Source: Mycolicibacterium duvalii
GTDB taxonomy: Bacteria > Actinomycetota > Actinomycetes > Mycobacteriales > Mycobacteriaceae
Length of the DNA: 64,000 nt
Direction: 5' to 3'
NCBI RefSeq assembly: GCF_010726645.1
Contig: NZ_AP022563.1
Span: 3,100,001 to 3,164,000, forward strand
The notes below the pieces were generated by a model. That model did not search any database and was not told the origin of the DNA. It saw nothing but the letters and a program-made list of their open reading frames with translations. Of this stretch, positions 55,845 to 64,000 are shown piece after piece (position 1 is the first letter of the stretch; each line of letters opens with the position of its first letter). A program made the position numbers and the translations under genes.

Positions 55845-56893
55845 CGGTTGCACAACACCACTTTTCGTCCATTGAGAAATACGTCCATTTCTGCCGGTAA
55901 CTGAGCCCGTCCCCGGGAACACGCCAGGGGCGCACCAGCTTCAGGCGGCGGCGGAATGTTCTCCCACATGACCGGAACCAGCTTGAAGGCCTCCGTATAG
56001 TCGTCAAACACGGTGAACGCACGGTCGAAGGCTTCGTCCACGTTGGTTACGTTCTTGTTGGATTCCGGGCCGTAGACGAAATAGTCGCCATTGTTGCCCT
56101 CGGGCGGAAATCCCAAGTTCTTGACCACTTGCGCCGCATCGTCCATAAATTCGCCGTAGAGGTGGGCTTTTCGAAACTCGTCCAGAATTCCAAGCATGCC
56201 GTCGACCGGACCCTTGTTGAGCCAATCCACTATTTGGATCAGATCTTTTCCATGTCCGCCCATGGTGTCGGAGATGTCCTTCAGATTACGCATCAACGTG
56301 GCGATGACTTGCTGACGGTCCGCTACGAACCTGGTGAGCTTGTGGATACTTTCCAGCATCGGCGCCAAGCCGCCGCCATCACCCGAAAGATATGTTGCCG
56401 CGTTCGCTGTAAAGGTGTTCAGTTCGTCGGGATTCAGGGTGGCGATCACAGGTTGTAGCCCGTTGAACAATTCGGTGACGTCGAAAGACGGTTGCGTCAT
56501 CGTCGTAGTCACGTCAGTAACGAGATCGGCCTTGGAGTAATTTTCCGCCGGATCGATGACATCTATGTAACGCAGTCCGGTGAGCGCCTCGAACTTGATG
56601 GCAAGTCGGGTGCCAGACACCACGCCATAGCGTTGGTCGCACGTCAACCTGACAACGGCGATGCTTTGACCGTTCCTTCGCTCAAGGTCGACCGACTGCA
56701 CCTTCCCGACGCGAACTCCGCGGACCCGCACGTCGGCGTCCGCATGTAAGCCCGATGCGTCAGTGAACTCGGCCGTATACGCTCGCGTTTCCGCTGCTGT
56801 GGGCTGCTTGATCACGTTCGCCAACAGGATGAACAGGGTAATGGCGACTATGCCGCTGATCGCGAGTCGCCACAATGCCGCGCCGGTCTTCAT
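55841..56893 (-). CDS. mceB: Mce family protein MceB
   Basis: 350 residues, the usual length. TM helix at 10-28, MCE domain (AYTAEFTDASGLHADADVRVRGVRVGKVQSVD, FEALTGLRYIDV), helical domain, and a C-terminal part with two Cys (LACSRGRAQLP, VVLCNR). The ATG at 56893 overlaps the mceA stop by 4 bp. Confidence 0.93.
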   Translation of the reverse strand: MKTGAALWRLAISGIVAITLFILLANVIKQPTAAETRAYTAEFTDASGLHADADVRVRGVRVGKVQSVDLERRNGQSIAVVRLTCDQRYGVVSGTRLAIKFEALTGLRYIDVIDPAENYSKADLVTDVTTTMTQPSFDVTELFNGLQPVIATLNPDELNTFTANAATYLSGDGGGLAPMLESIHKLTRFVADRQQVIATLMRNLKDISDTMGGHGKDLIQIVDWLNKGPVDGMLGILDEFRKAHLYGEFMDDAAQVVKNLGFPPEGNNGDYFVYGPESNKNVTNVDEAFDRAFTVFDDYTEAFKLVPVMWENIPPPPEAGAPLACSRGRAQLPAEMDVFLNGRKVVLCNR

Positions 56894-57936
56894 CGGGCAC
56901 CGCCCGCGGCAGCAAGTGGCGCCGCCACACCCGGCATGCTGTCGAGAAGAATACGAACTTGAAGCGCGCGCTGCTCAGGGGTCCCTGCGTACATCTTCTC
57001 AAGTCGGGTACGCAATTCCACGAGCATGTCCGACATGCCTTGGGGTCTCATCAAAGGTGGCACCACATCAGTCATCGCCCGGACACTGTCGATGACAGGC
57101 GTCAGATCGTCGATATGCGTGTACTCCAGCCTGCCGATAGCCCCAAAGAGGTTATCGGATACATACTGCATGAACGGAAGAATGACGGTTTGATATTCCT
57201 CCTCGCTGGCATTCCAAGTACCTTTGTTGAGTTTATTCGTACCGTGTGTTGCGTAGTAACCGGCGTCGAGCATCGCATCGGCGAACCCGGGGAACGCGAC
57301 GCTTATTCCAGTCGCGTTTGTCAATAGTTGCGCGGTACTCACTGTTTGAGTTTCAGCCAGTGCATTCGCCGAGATCACCAGTGTCTCGGCCAGCGGATTC
57401 AACGCATCGGTGTATCGAGTGGCCTTCTCGACCACCTCGATCAGCTGGTTGGTCAGCGCCCCGGTGGCGAGTTTTCCAAGGCGGGATAGCAATGCCTGAA
57501 GTGTCGAATTACCTTTCGGCGTGATCGTCAACCGGGTTCCATCGGCGAGCGGCCGGCCACCCGTACCGGCGACTAGATCGATACCGGTCACACCAAAATA
57601 GTTGATGGTCCGGAAATCGATGCCCATTGCGTCAGTCAAGCCCTTCGTCGGCGATTTCTGCAGATTGGTATCCAGCAGAACACCGCCTCCGGACAACCTG
57701 GACACGGCGGTGACCTCCCCGACCTTCACCCCGTGCATGACCAGCTGCGTGCCCTTGGCGACGCCCGGTCCGACATATGGCGTCTCGATCGCCACCGAGA
57801 TTTCATCGTCCGGTCGGCCGGCGAATGGCTTGAACGCGATGAATATGCCTGCAACCGCCACGGCGCAGAGCACGACAACTGTGCCGACGATGGTCAATGT
57901 TCGCTTCTCAGATGCCTCCGAGCCATGCAGGAGCAT
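56890..57936 (-). CDS. mceA: Mce family protein MceA
   Basis: 348 residues. A TM helix (LTIVGTVVVLCAVAVAGIFIA) precedes the MCE domain (ISVAIETPYVGPGVAKGTQLVMHGVKVGEVTAV, INYFGVTGIDLV) and a helical domain. The mycobacterial norm is about 450 residues, so this is short. The ATG at 57936 follows yrbEB after a 10-bp gap, with AGGTGAG nearby. Confidence 0.92.
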   Translation of the reverse strand: MLLHGSEASEKRTLTIVGTVVVLCAVAVAGIFIAFKPFAGRPDDEISVAIETPYVGPGVAKGTQLVMHGVKVGEVTAVSRLSGGGVLLDTNLQKSPTKGLTDAMGIDFRTINYFGVTGIDLVAGTGGRPLADGTRLTITPKGNSTLQALLSRLGKLATGALTNQLIEVVEKATRYTDALNPLAETLVISANALAETQTVSTAQLLTNATGISVAFPGFADAMLDAGYYATHGTNKLNKGTWNASEEEYQTVILPFMQYVSDNLFGAIGRLEYTHIDDLTPVIDSVRAMTDVVPPLMRPQGMSDMLVELRTRLEKMYAGTPEQRALQVRILLDSMPGVAAPLAAAGGAR

Positions 57937-57946
57937 GTCTTCTCAC

Positions 57947-58816
57947 CTAACCCTTGAACACGAACACTGGATGAAGGCCCCACATCGCCACGGTCAGTAT
58001 CAAATCCAAAAAGATGATCGTGATCAGACTGGTCCGCACTGCACGGCCGGACGCTTGACCGACACCGACCGGTCCGCCGGAAGCAAAGTATCCGTAGTAG
58101 CAATGGATCAACGTCACCGCCATGCAGAAGACAGCTACCTTGATGACGGAGTACGCGAGATCTGTTGGCGTCACGAATTGAGCAAAATAGTGGTTATATG
58201 TCCCGCCCGGCTGACTGTGAAATACCCGGATGACGGTGTCCATGACGAAGAAATTGGCTATCAGGGCCACCAGGTATCCCGGCACCACCAAGATCATCGC
58301 GCCAATAAGGCGCGTACCAACCACAAACGGTATGGGCCGCAGGCCTATTGCCTCCAAGGCATCTATCTCTTCGGCGATGCGCATGGCGCCGATCTCGGCG
58401 GTCATCCGGCACCCTGCCTGTCCGGCGAACGCGACAGCACTCACTATCGGCGCAAGCTCTCGAACCCCGCCTATACCGCCGATGATCCCCGACAAGCCAC
58501 CGAACCCGATGATGTTCAATACAGCAAACGCCTCAACTGCCAACGAGGCACCGACAGCAATGCCGAGGAGCAGTAATACGCTTATCGCACCGCCATCCAC
58601 GATGAGCGAACCGCGGCCCCAAGCGAGGCTGTTCATTTGCTGCAGTGTTTGTCGTCGATATTTGACGACCGCGACCGGAACCGAACTGAAGGCCTTGGCA
58701 ATGAAGATCACCCACTGTCCGACCTCACGGAATACCCCGCCGACAGACCCCGTTGTCGCTTGTAACAAGCGCGAGCCATACCTGCTCGGCACCAGGGCGC
58801 GACCTGCGGAAGTCAC
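57947..58816 (-). CDS. yrbEB: MlaE/YrbE permease YrbEB
   Basis: 289 residues with five to six membrane segments. It carries the conserved cytosolic motif of MlaE permeases (CRMTAEIGAMRIAEEIDALEAIGLRPIPFVVGTR), which contacts the ATPase. It pairs with YrbEA to form the inner-membrane channel of the mce transporter. The GTG at 58816 shares its first base with the yrbEA stop (TAG). Confidence 0.93.
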   Translation of the reverse strand: MTSAGRALVPSRYGSRLLQATTGSVGGVFREVGQWVIFIAKAFSSVPVAVVKYRRQTLQQMNSLAWGRGSLIVDGGAISVLLLLGIAVGASLAVEAFAVLNIIGFGGLSGIIGGIGGVRELAPIVSAVAFAGQAGCRMTAEIGAMRIAEEIDALEAIGLRPIPFVVGTRLIGAMILVVPGYLVALIANFFVMDTVIRVFHSQPGGTYNHYFAQFVTPTDLAYSVIKVAVFCMAVTLIHCYYGYFASGGPVGVGQASGRAVRTSLITIIFLDLILTVAMWGLHPVFVFKG

Positions 58817-58984
58817 TACGCCACCACCGTCGGGACGAACATCGACTGCAATTGCGTTATCGCCAGGTTGGCGAAGACGATCAGAACGACATTGACCACT
58901 ACCGACGAGTTCACGGCATCTGCGACACCGCGCGGGCCCCCCTTCGCCTCCATTCCACGAAGCGATGAAACTATTGCCACGATT
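58816..58984 (-). pseudogene. yrbEA: 3' part of yrbEA, separated by an IS3 element
   Basis: Encodes VAIVSSLRGMEAKGGPRGVADAVNSSVVVNVVLIVFANLAITQLQSMF and the stop: the end of the permease with its last membrane segment. If the IS3 element and one ATT copy are removed, this part joins the 5' part in frame as FGAI-VAIVSS. The full ancestral protein would be 297 residues. Confidence 0.9.
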
Positions 58985-59035
58985 TGAACCGCCCCGGCAT
59001 GTCCGGAGACTCCACTTCTTGGGAAGGATGGAGTC

Positions 59036-59362
59036 ATGTCAGGTGGTTCGTCGAGGAGGTATCCGCCGGAGCTTCGTGAGCGGGCGGTGCGCATGGTCGC
59101 CGAGATCAGCGATCAGCATGAGTCGGAGTGGGCAGCAATGGGCGAAGTCGCCCGGCTGCTCGGGATCGGCACAGCCGAGACCGTGCGTAAGTGGGTGCGC
59201 CAGGCCCAGGTCGATGCCGGCGCCCGGCCGGGGACCACGACCGAAGAGTCCGCTGAGCTCAAGAAGCTGCGCCGGGAGAACGCCGAGCTCAAGCGGGCCA
59301 ACGCGATCTTGAAGACGGCGTCGGCTTTCTTCGCGGCCGAGCTGGACCGGCCACACCACTGA
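59036..59362 (+). CDS. IS3 transposase OrfA
   Basis: 108 residues. An HTH (YPPELRERAVRMVAEI ... MGEVARLLGIGTAETVRKWVRQAQ) precedes a leucine-zipper-like coil (ELKKLRRENAELKRANAILKTASAFF). This is standard for IS3 OrfA, which provides DNA binding and fuses to OrfB by a programmed frameshift at its end. The ribosome binding site is weak. It overlaps the OrfB frame at CTGA (59359-59362). Confidence 0.92.
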   Translation: MSGGSSRRYPPELRERAVRMVAEISDQHESEWAAMGEVARLLGIGTAETVRKWVRQAQVDAGARPGTTTEESAELKKLRRENAELKRANAILKTASAFFAAELDRPHH

Positions 59363-60295
59363 TCTGTCGATTCATCGCTGAGCATCAGGGCCGCCGCGAG
59401 GGCCCTGATGGTCTGCGCTGGGGTGTCCAGTCGATCTGTAGCGAGCTCGTCGGGCTCGGTGTGCAGATCGCCCCCTCGACGTACTACGAGCATCTCGAGC
59501 GTGAGCCCACTCGTCGCGAGGTCCGCGACGAGGCGCTCAAAGCCCACGTCAACCGGGCACGGCGCGAACTACGGCGTCTACGGGGCGCGCAAGGTGTGGC
59601 TGGCGCTCAACCGGGAGGGCATTGAGGTGGCCCGCTGCACGGTGGAGCGGCTGATGGCCGAACTCGGTCTGCGCGGTGCGGTGCGCGGCAAGGCCATAGC
59701 CACCACGATCACTGACGCGGGCGCGGTGCGGCCGGCTGATCTGGTCGGGCGCCGCTTCGGCCCGGTCGCACCGAACCGGTTGTGGGTGGCTGATCTGACG
59801 TATGTGTCAACCTGGTCGGGGTTCGCCTACGTCGCGTTTGTCACCGATGCCTATGCCCGCCGAATCCTGGGCTGGCGGGTGGCATCGACGATGGCGACCA
59901 CGATGGTGCTCGACTCGATCGAGCAGGCCATCTGGACACGTCAGCGAGACGGCATCCTCGATTTGAAAGATGTTGTCCACCATACGGATCGAGGATCACA
60001 ATATACGTCCATCCGGTTCACCGAACGGCTCGCCGAGGCGCGTATTCAGCCGTCGGTCGGTGCGGTCGGAAGCTCCTATGACAACGCGCTCGCCGAGACC
60101 ATCAACGGCCTCTACAAGACCGAGCTGATCAAACCAGGCAAGCCCTGGCGCACCGTCGAGGACGTCGAGCTGGCGACCGCCCGCTGGGTCGACTGGTTCA
60201 ACCACCGCCGGCTCTACGAATACTGCGGCGACGTCCCACCAGCCGAGCTGGAGGCGGCCTACTACGCTCAACAAACGAGGCTAGCCGCCAGCTGA
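59359..60295 (+). pseudogene. IS3 transposase OrfB with a frameshift
   Basis: An integrase-core protein. From 59359 the frame reads LICRFIAEHQGRREGPDGL ... EHLEREPTRREVRDEALKAHVNR, then shifts between 59556 and 59567 into NYGVYGARKVWLALNREG. The catalytic residues are present: WVADLTYV (Asp), VHHTDRGSQYTS (Asp), YDNALAETINGLYKTEL (Glu). The break needs one extra base or two lost bases. It may be a real inactivating change or a sequencing error; the perfect target duplication shows the element moved recently, so an error or a very late mutation is likely. Confidence 0.82.
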
Positions 60296-60337
60296 GTCGT
60301 CAAATCAAAAAGTCTCCGGACTCCCCGGGGCGGTTCA

Positions 60338-61065
60338 ATTGCCCCAAAGACGACCGTCTTGGCGATGGCAAACCATACGTCCACCACCTTCGTGAACGTC
60401 CCAAACGACATCCAGAAACTTCCCGGTGCCACATCGGAAGCCCCCACTGCCATCAAGAACGCCGACGCAGTTCCCGACGCGACGATGAAGATGCACAGAA
60501 GGGGGGATATCAATAGCAGCGCGAGAAAACGCGGCACTACCAACTGGCGCACGGGGTCAACACCCATTACTCGCATTGCGTCGAGTTCTTCACGGATTGC
60601 GCGGGCTCCGAAGTCGGCCGCGACGGTCGAAGCTGCTGCGGCACCCATCAACAGCCCCGCAGTCAGCGGTGCTCCCTGCCGAATGACACCCACGCCGGCC
60701 GCGGCGCCAAGCAGCGAGGTTGCCCCCAATTGATTGACGAGCCCCGACGTCACGATGGTGGTGATTGCGCCGATCGGAATGGCCATCAGCAGTGCGGGCA
60801 TGGTCGTCACCTTCAACAAGGTCCATGCCTGCACGAACACCTCGCCGACCGCGAGCCTCATGGTGATGACATCGGTGACGACGTAGCGAATCACGTCCGC
60901 GAACAATTGGACACCACGACCTGTCGTGGCCGCGGTACGCCTTGGAATCATTCCCACGTGCCGGGCTGCGCTGAATGGGTACGCCTTGAGGCGTGACTGG
61001 CGCACCTTGCTCGAGCCCGACGTCGATGCACCCTGCGGGTGATCGTAGTCAACGGGTGTGGTCAT
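60338..61065 (-). pseudogene. yrbEA: 5' part of yrbEA (MlaE permease), interrupted by IS3
   Basis: Codes for the first 242 residues: an N-terminal cytosolic part (SSKVRQSRLKAYPF), then membrane segments and the MlaE motif (AADFGARAIREELDAMRVMGVDPVRQLVVPR). Translation now runs into the IS3 element after FGAI and ends 23 residues later at 60268 (IEPPRGVRRLF...). Loss of the last membrane segments should disable the permease, and possibly lower expression of the downstream operon. First gene of the mce operon; the ATG at 61065. Confidence 0.92.
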
Positions 61066-62286
61066 GAACCACCGTCAGAACGCTTGCGAGCACGCGTGCA
61101 CTCCGGCGTGGCGATGACGACCGCCGCTACTGGCGTCGGCACTCTAGCTGCCATGCGAGAAACCGGTTGCAAGGAATAGACGCCCACACTGCGCAGCGCG
61201 GCGGCGCGATGCATCCATAGGGCCTGAGGCCGCCCGGGGTTGACGTGCCGGCTCCTGGCTCCAACCGTCGTTGAGGAGGTACAGGTCGCCTGGCACGCCG
61301 CACCTTCCAGCAGTGGATCCGATCAGAGGCCACAGCTTCATCAAGAAAACGTCCTCCCTGTTGGCACGTTCGCTAGAGTTGCGCCGCGCCTCACAAAGAC
61401 CACGGCAGTGTGAGCAAACTCGCTAAACATATGGAGGATTACCGTAGAGCGCCACTTTCGGTTTGGCAAGCGGTCGCCCTGACCTGTTGAGCATGCAGGG
61501 GTGCGGCAGCTGTCCCAGTCAACCGGTCGTGATCGGATGAGCAGCACTACGTGTAGGAGACGCAAGGTTGCCAGCATGAAGACGGCGGTATCCCTCGTGG
61601 CTTTGACGGCCTTCCCTTGAATCAGGATCTAGGGCCGACCTGGGTTGGCTCGCCTCAATGAGGCAAACTGCGCTGCTGCCCTTTTGACGTCTTCGCTGTA
61701 TGCGTGCCTACACCCGACCCACCTAGAAGCGCGTGATGACAACAGCACGGTACTGAACCGATCGCCCCCCTTATTTGTTCGCTAGGACCAGATCTGTACA
61801 TGTCGCCTTAACTGTTGGACCGCTATTACCGAACGAACTGGCGGGTTTTGCTAAGGTCGGGCGGCGGTCTGTGCGGCCCGCCGGCAGCTTCGTTTACGCG
61901 GATCTGACACTTCGCCGGTTATCCCCTTTGGGTTGCCGCTGCCAGCCCTGTCGGCGGGCCCGGGCCTCTACGCATCAGAAGCGGAGCGAGCGAAAGCGCA
62001 GCGAGCCCACGCCGGTCGACGCGCACGGCACGTAAGCAGCTATTCGTATTGGGCTGTCGTTGTGCGAAATGCACCGAGATCCACGACGAGCGCAATCGCG
62101 AGCAGCGTTATCGTCAGCGGAACGCGCGATCACCGACATAGCACGACGGTCGAGTGACCCTCGCGCGCTTTGCCAACGCCGCCGCTGACCGGAAGCGCCA
62201 TTGGACCGCAGTCCTCGTCAGGGTGCGTGAAACTCGGTTTCGTTCAGAGTTTCCGCGACGTCAGGGGACCACCGGCACATTAGACC
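61066..62286. other. long intergenic region upstream of the mce operon
   Basis: About 1.2 kb. Open frames on both strands are short and unlike known proteins, and I support none as a gene. It should hold the mce promoter on the minus strand near 61066-61300. A purine-rich repeated stretch (GCGGAGCGAGCG, AAGCGCAGCGAG, about 61980-62010) and AT-rich parts are seen, but no operator. Its right end (after about 62250) may already belong to the degraded IS110 element. Confidence 0.5.
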
Positions 62287-63118
62287 GCAACACCAAAGCG
62301 CTACGCAGCGCGTTGCGGGAGTATTACCCCGCGGCGTTGGAGGCCTTCGAATCCCTGTCTGACCGCGACGCCCTCGCCGTCTTGGGTCGCGCTCCCACCC
62401 CGGCAGAGGCCGCACGACTGAGCGTCGCGAAGATCCGGTCGGCACTCAAAGCCGCTGGACGGCAACGCAATCTCGACACGCGGGCACTGGAGATCCAGAC
62501 GGCGTTGCGTAGCGAGCAGCTCGTCGCCCCGCCTGTGGTCACTGCCGCGTTTGGGGCGACCACTCGCGCCGCGGTCGCGATCATCGCCAAATTGAATCGC
62601 CAGATCGCCGACCTCGAAGCCGAGCTGGCGACACATTTGAGGCACACCCGGACGCCGATATCTACCGCTCCCTACCAGGACTTGGTGTCATTTTCGGCGC
62701 CCGGGTGCTCGGTGAGTTCGGGGATGACCCCAACCGCTACACCACCGCCAAGGCTCGCAAGAATTACGCAGGAACCTCACCATTGACCGTCGCGTCGGGC
62801 AAAAAACGCGCTGTGGCCCGTCACGTCCGCAACCGGCGTCTCTATGACGCGATCGACCAGTGGGCCTTCTGCTCCCTGACCACCAGCCTCGGCGCCCGCG
62901 CCTTCTACGATCAGCACCGCGCCGCCGGCGACCTGCACCACCAAGCCCTCCGCGCCCTGGGCAACCGACTCGTCGGAATCCCGCACGGCTGCCTACGCCA
63001 CCACACCACCTACGACGAACACACAGCCTGGGCACACCGCCACACCACCAAGCGACAACCAAGCGGCTTAACAACGTACGGCCCTGGGATGTCTAACCTC
63101 TCAGGTCGGTACACCTAA
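62287..63118 (+). mobile_element. IS110-family transposase remnant
   Basis: The C-terminal two-thirds of an IS110-type transposase: TKALRSALREYYPAALEAFESL, the helical middle, then (after a frameshift near 62637, one T lost) FEAHPDADIYRSLPGLGVI, LGEFGDDPNRYTTAKARKNYAGTSP and QALRALGNRLVGI. The N-terminal DEDD catalytic domain is missing. The stop is at 63118. Its 3' end lies just before a TetR fragment. Confidence 0.85.
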
Positions 63119-63122
63119 GACA

Positions 63123-63593
63123 GTGGATCTGGTGACTGAAGCACTGGCGCGGGCTGACCAGCCGCTATTGCACTTGGGCGATGGCCCGCTTCGCCAATGG
63201 CTGCACAGCGAACTCAGTCGCGCAGCCGAGCAGATCGCCCAACCGGTTTCGTCCCAGTTCATCGCAATGATGGTGGGAACCGCCGATCAAACCCACGCCG
63301 CGCGAGTCTTGCGTGAGAACTTGAACCGCCGAACCCGCATAGTCGTCGACCACATGCTCGACCAAGCGATCGCCAACGGCGAGCTCAGCAGCCGACCTGA
63401 CACTGACGAACTGGTCGCGACTGTGCTCGGCGCCATACTCCGCATCACTATCCAGCAAAAGTATGCCGATTCGGGCTACCTCGCCAGGCTTGTCGACGGC
63501 GCGTTCGCCGAACATTGGAGCCGACCGCCCCCACACCATGTTCCTCGAGACACCCAACACCCCCATGATCGCCTTTCCGCGACCCCCCGTTAG
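63123..63593 (+). pseudogene. TetR regulator lacking its DNA-binding domain
   Basis: 156 residues that match only the C-terminal domain of a TetR regulator (LVTEALARADQPLLHLGDGPLRQWLHSELSRAAEQIAQPV ... LRENLNRRTRIVVDHMLDQAIANGELSSRPDTDELVATVLGAILRI). The HTH part is absent; the IS110 remnant ends right before it. It most likely lost its N-terminus to the insertion and no longer binds DNA. Confidence 0.75.
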
Positions 63594-63779
63594 GCCGGGC
63601 GGGATCATGCTTGGACGCGGCATGGGCGAATGCAGCCGCGCTGCCGCCACCACCACCTCGGCCCAGGCCAGCGTAGGACCCGTACAATCCGCAAATGCAA
63701 CAACTGTTTATCGATTTTGCACGCTCCTGAACCCGAACGCGGTGGAGAGCATCATCGCTGTAGTCGTCAGAAGGACCAC

Positions 63780-64000
63780 ATGTCGTTTTCTGGAAAGACC
63801 ATGTTCATCTCCGGCGCTAGTCGGGGCATCGGTCTGGCGATCGCCAAGAAGATCGCAGCCGACGGAGCCAACGTCGCCCTGGTCGCCAAGACCGCCGAGC
63901 CGCACCCGAAGCTAGAGGGCACCGTCTATACCGCCGCCAAGGAGATCGAGGCCGCAGGCGGGCAGGCGCTCCCGATCGTCGGCGACATCCGCGACGGCGA
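63780..64000 (+). CDS. short-chain dehydrogenase (3' end outside window)
   Basis: The first 73 residues of an SDR: MSFSGKTMFISGASRGIGLA (cofactor motif SGASRGIG) and KIAADGANVALVAKTAEPH ... YTAAKEIEAAGGQALPIVGD. The KTAEPHPKLEGT insert resembles the HSDL2-like branch of SDRs. The ATG at 63780 has AGAAGGA upstream. The 186 bp between the TetR remnant and this gene show no feature. Confidence 0.85.
   Translation, partial: MSFSGKTMFISGASRGIGLAIAKKIAADGANVALVAKTAEPHPKLEGTVYTAAKEIEAAGGQALPIVGDIRDG

Larger units (their letters stand above)
58985..60337 (+). mobile_element. IS3-family insertion sequence within yrbEA
   Basis: 1,353 bp. Inverted repeats: left TGAACCGCCCCGGCATGTCC, right (read inward) TGAACCGCCCCGGGGAGTCC; both then continue GGAGACT. 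It is flanked by ATT on both sides (58982-58984 and 60338-60340), a perfect 3-bp target duplication. It carries orfA and an orfB with a frameshift. The precise duplication suggests a recent insertion. Confidence 0.92.

Noticed and set aside
61127..62157. Several short frames upstream of the mce operon
   Set aside because: They are 66-86 codons, without start signals, motifs or neighbours that support them.

Overview
The window looks like the chromosome of a fast-growing, non-tuberculous mycobacterium (Mycolicibacterium/Mycobacterium type). The evidence is high GC, a DesA3-type desaturase with its reductase, an MmpL transporter, an EspC-like/NlpC-P60 pair, a complete mce cluster, and a core block whose order (pseudouridine synthase, glpD2, lpdA, gamma-glutamylcyclotransferase-like, amiA1, amiB1, deoD, pmmB, upp) matches the Rv3300c-Rv3309c neighbourhood of M. 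tuberculosis as I remember it. This species assignment is inference from gene content.

Layout. 1-8.5 kb: a partial phospholipase-D-type protein, an MTB12-like secreted antigen, the desaturase/reductase pair with a divergent TetR regulator and a clear operator palindrome, a crotonase, an intact IS30-family element, an SDR and a polyproline secreted protein. 8.8-25.1 kb: the core metabolic block (glycerol-3-phosphate dehydrogenase, quinone reductase, M20 amidohydrolases, purine/pyrimidine salvage, hexose phosphomutase), interleaved with an MmpL transporter, a TetR/unknown-protein pair sharing two operators, and an AbrB-type permease.

25-39 kb is an envelope/secretion block: an EspC-like protein overlapping an NlpC/P60 hydrolase, a 1,439-residue protein with twelve Ig-like repeats, a secreted seven-bladed propeller fused to an alpha/beta hydrolase (with a frameshift), an extra SecA1-like ATPase, and a GlgX/TreX debranching enzyme. 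The SecA paralogue beside two large exported proteins is the most interesting possible system here.

38.8-63.6 kb is an accessory island rich in insertion sequences. It holds an adhE remnant cut by an IS630 fragment, a GntR-controlled operon predicted to degrade a C5 dicarboxylic acid (acyl-CoA dehydrogenase, class III CoA-transferase, MaoC-like hydratase, CitE-like lyase), an intact IS21 element, and a compact mce operon (yrbEA-yrbEB-mceA-F, Mas, four secreted proteins). In that operon yrbEA is split by an IS3 element with a perfect 3-bp target duplication. The island ends with an IS110 remnant that has decapitated a TetR gene. A partial SDR gene closes the window.

No tRNA, rRNA or CRISPR array was seen.
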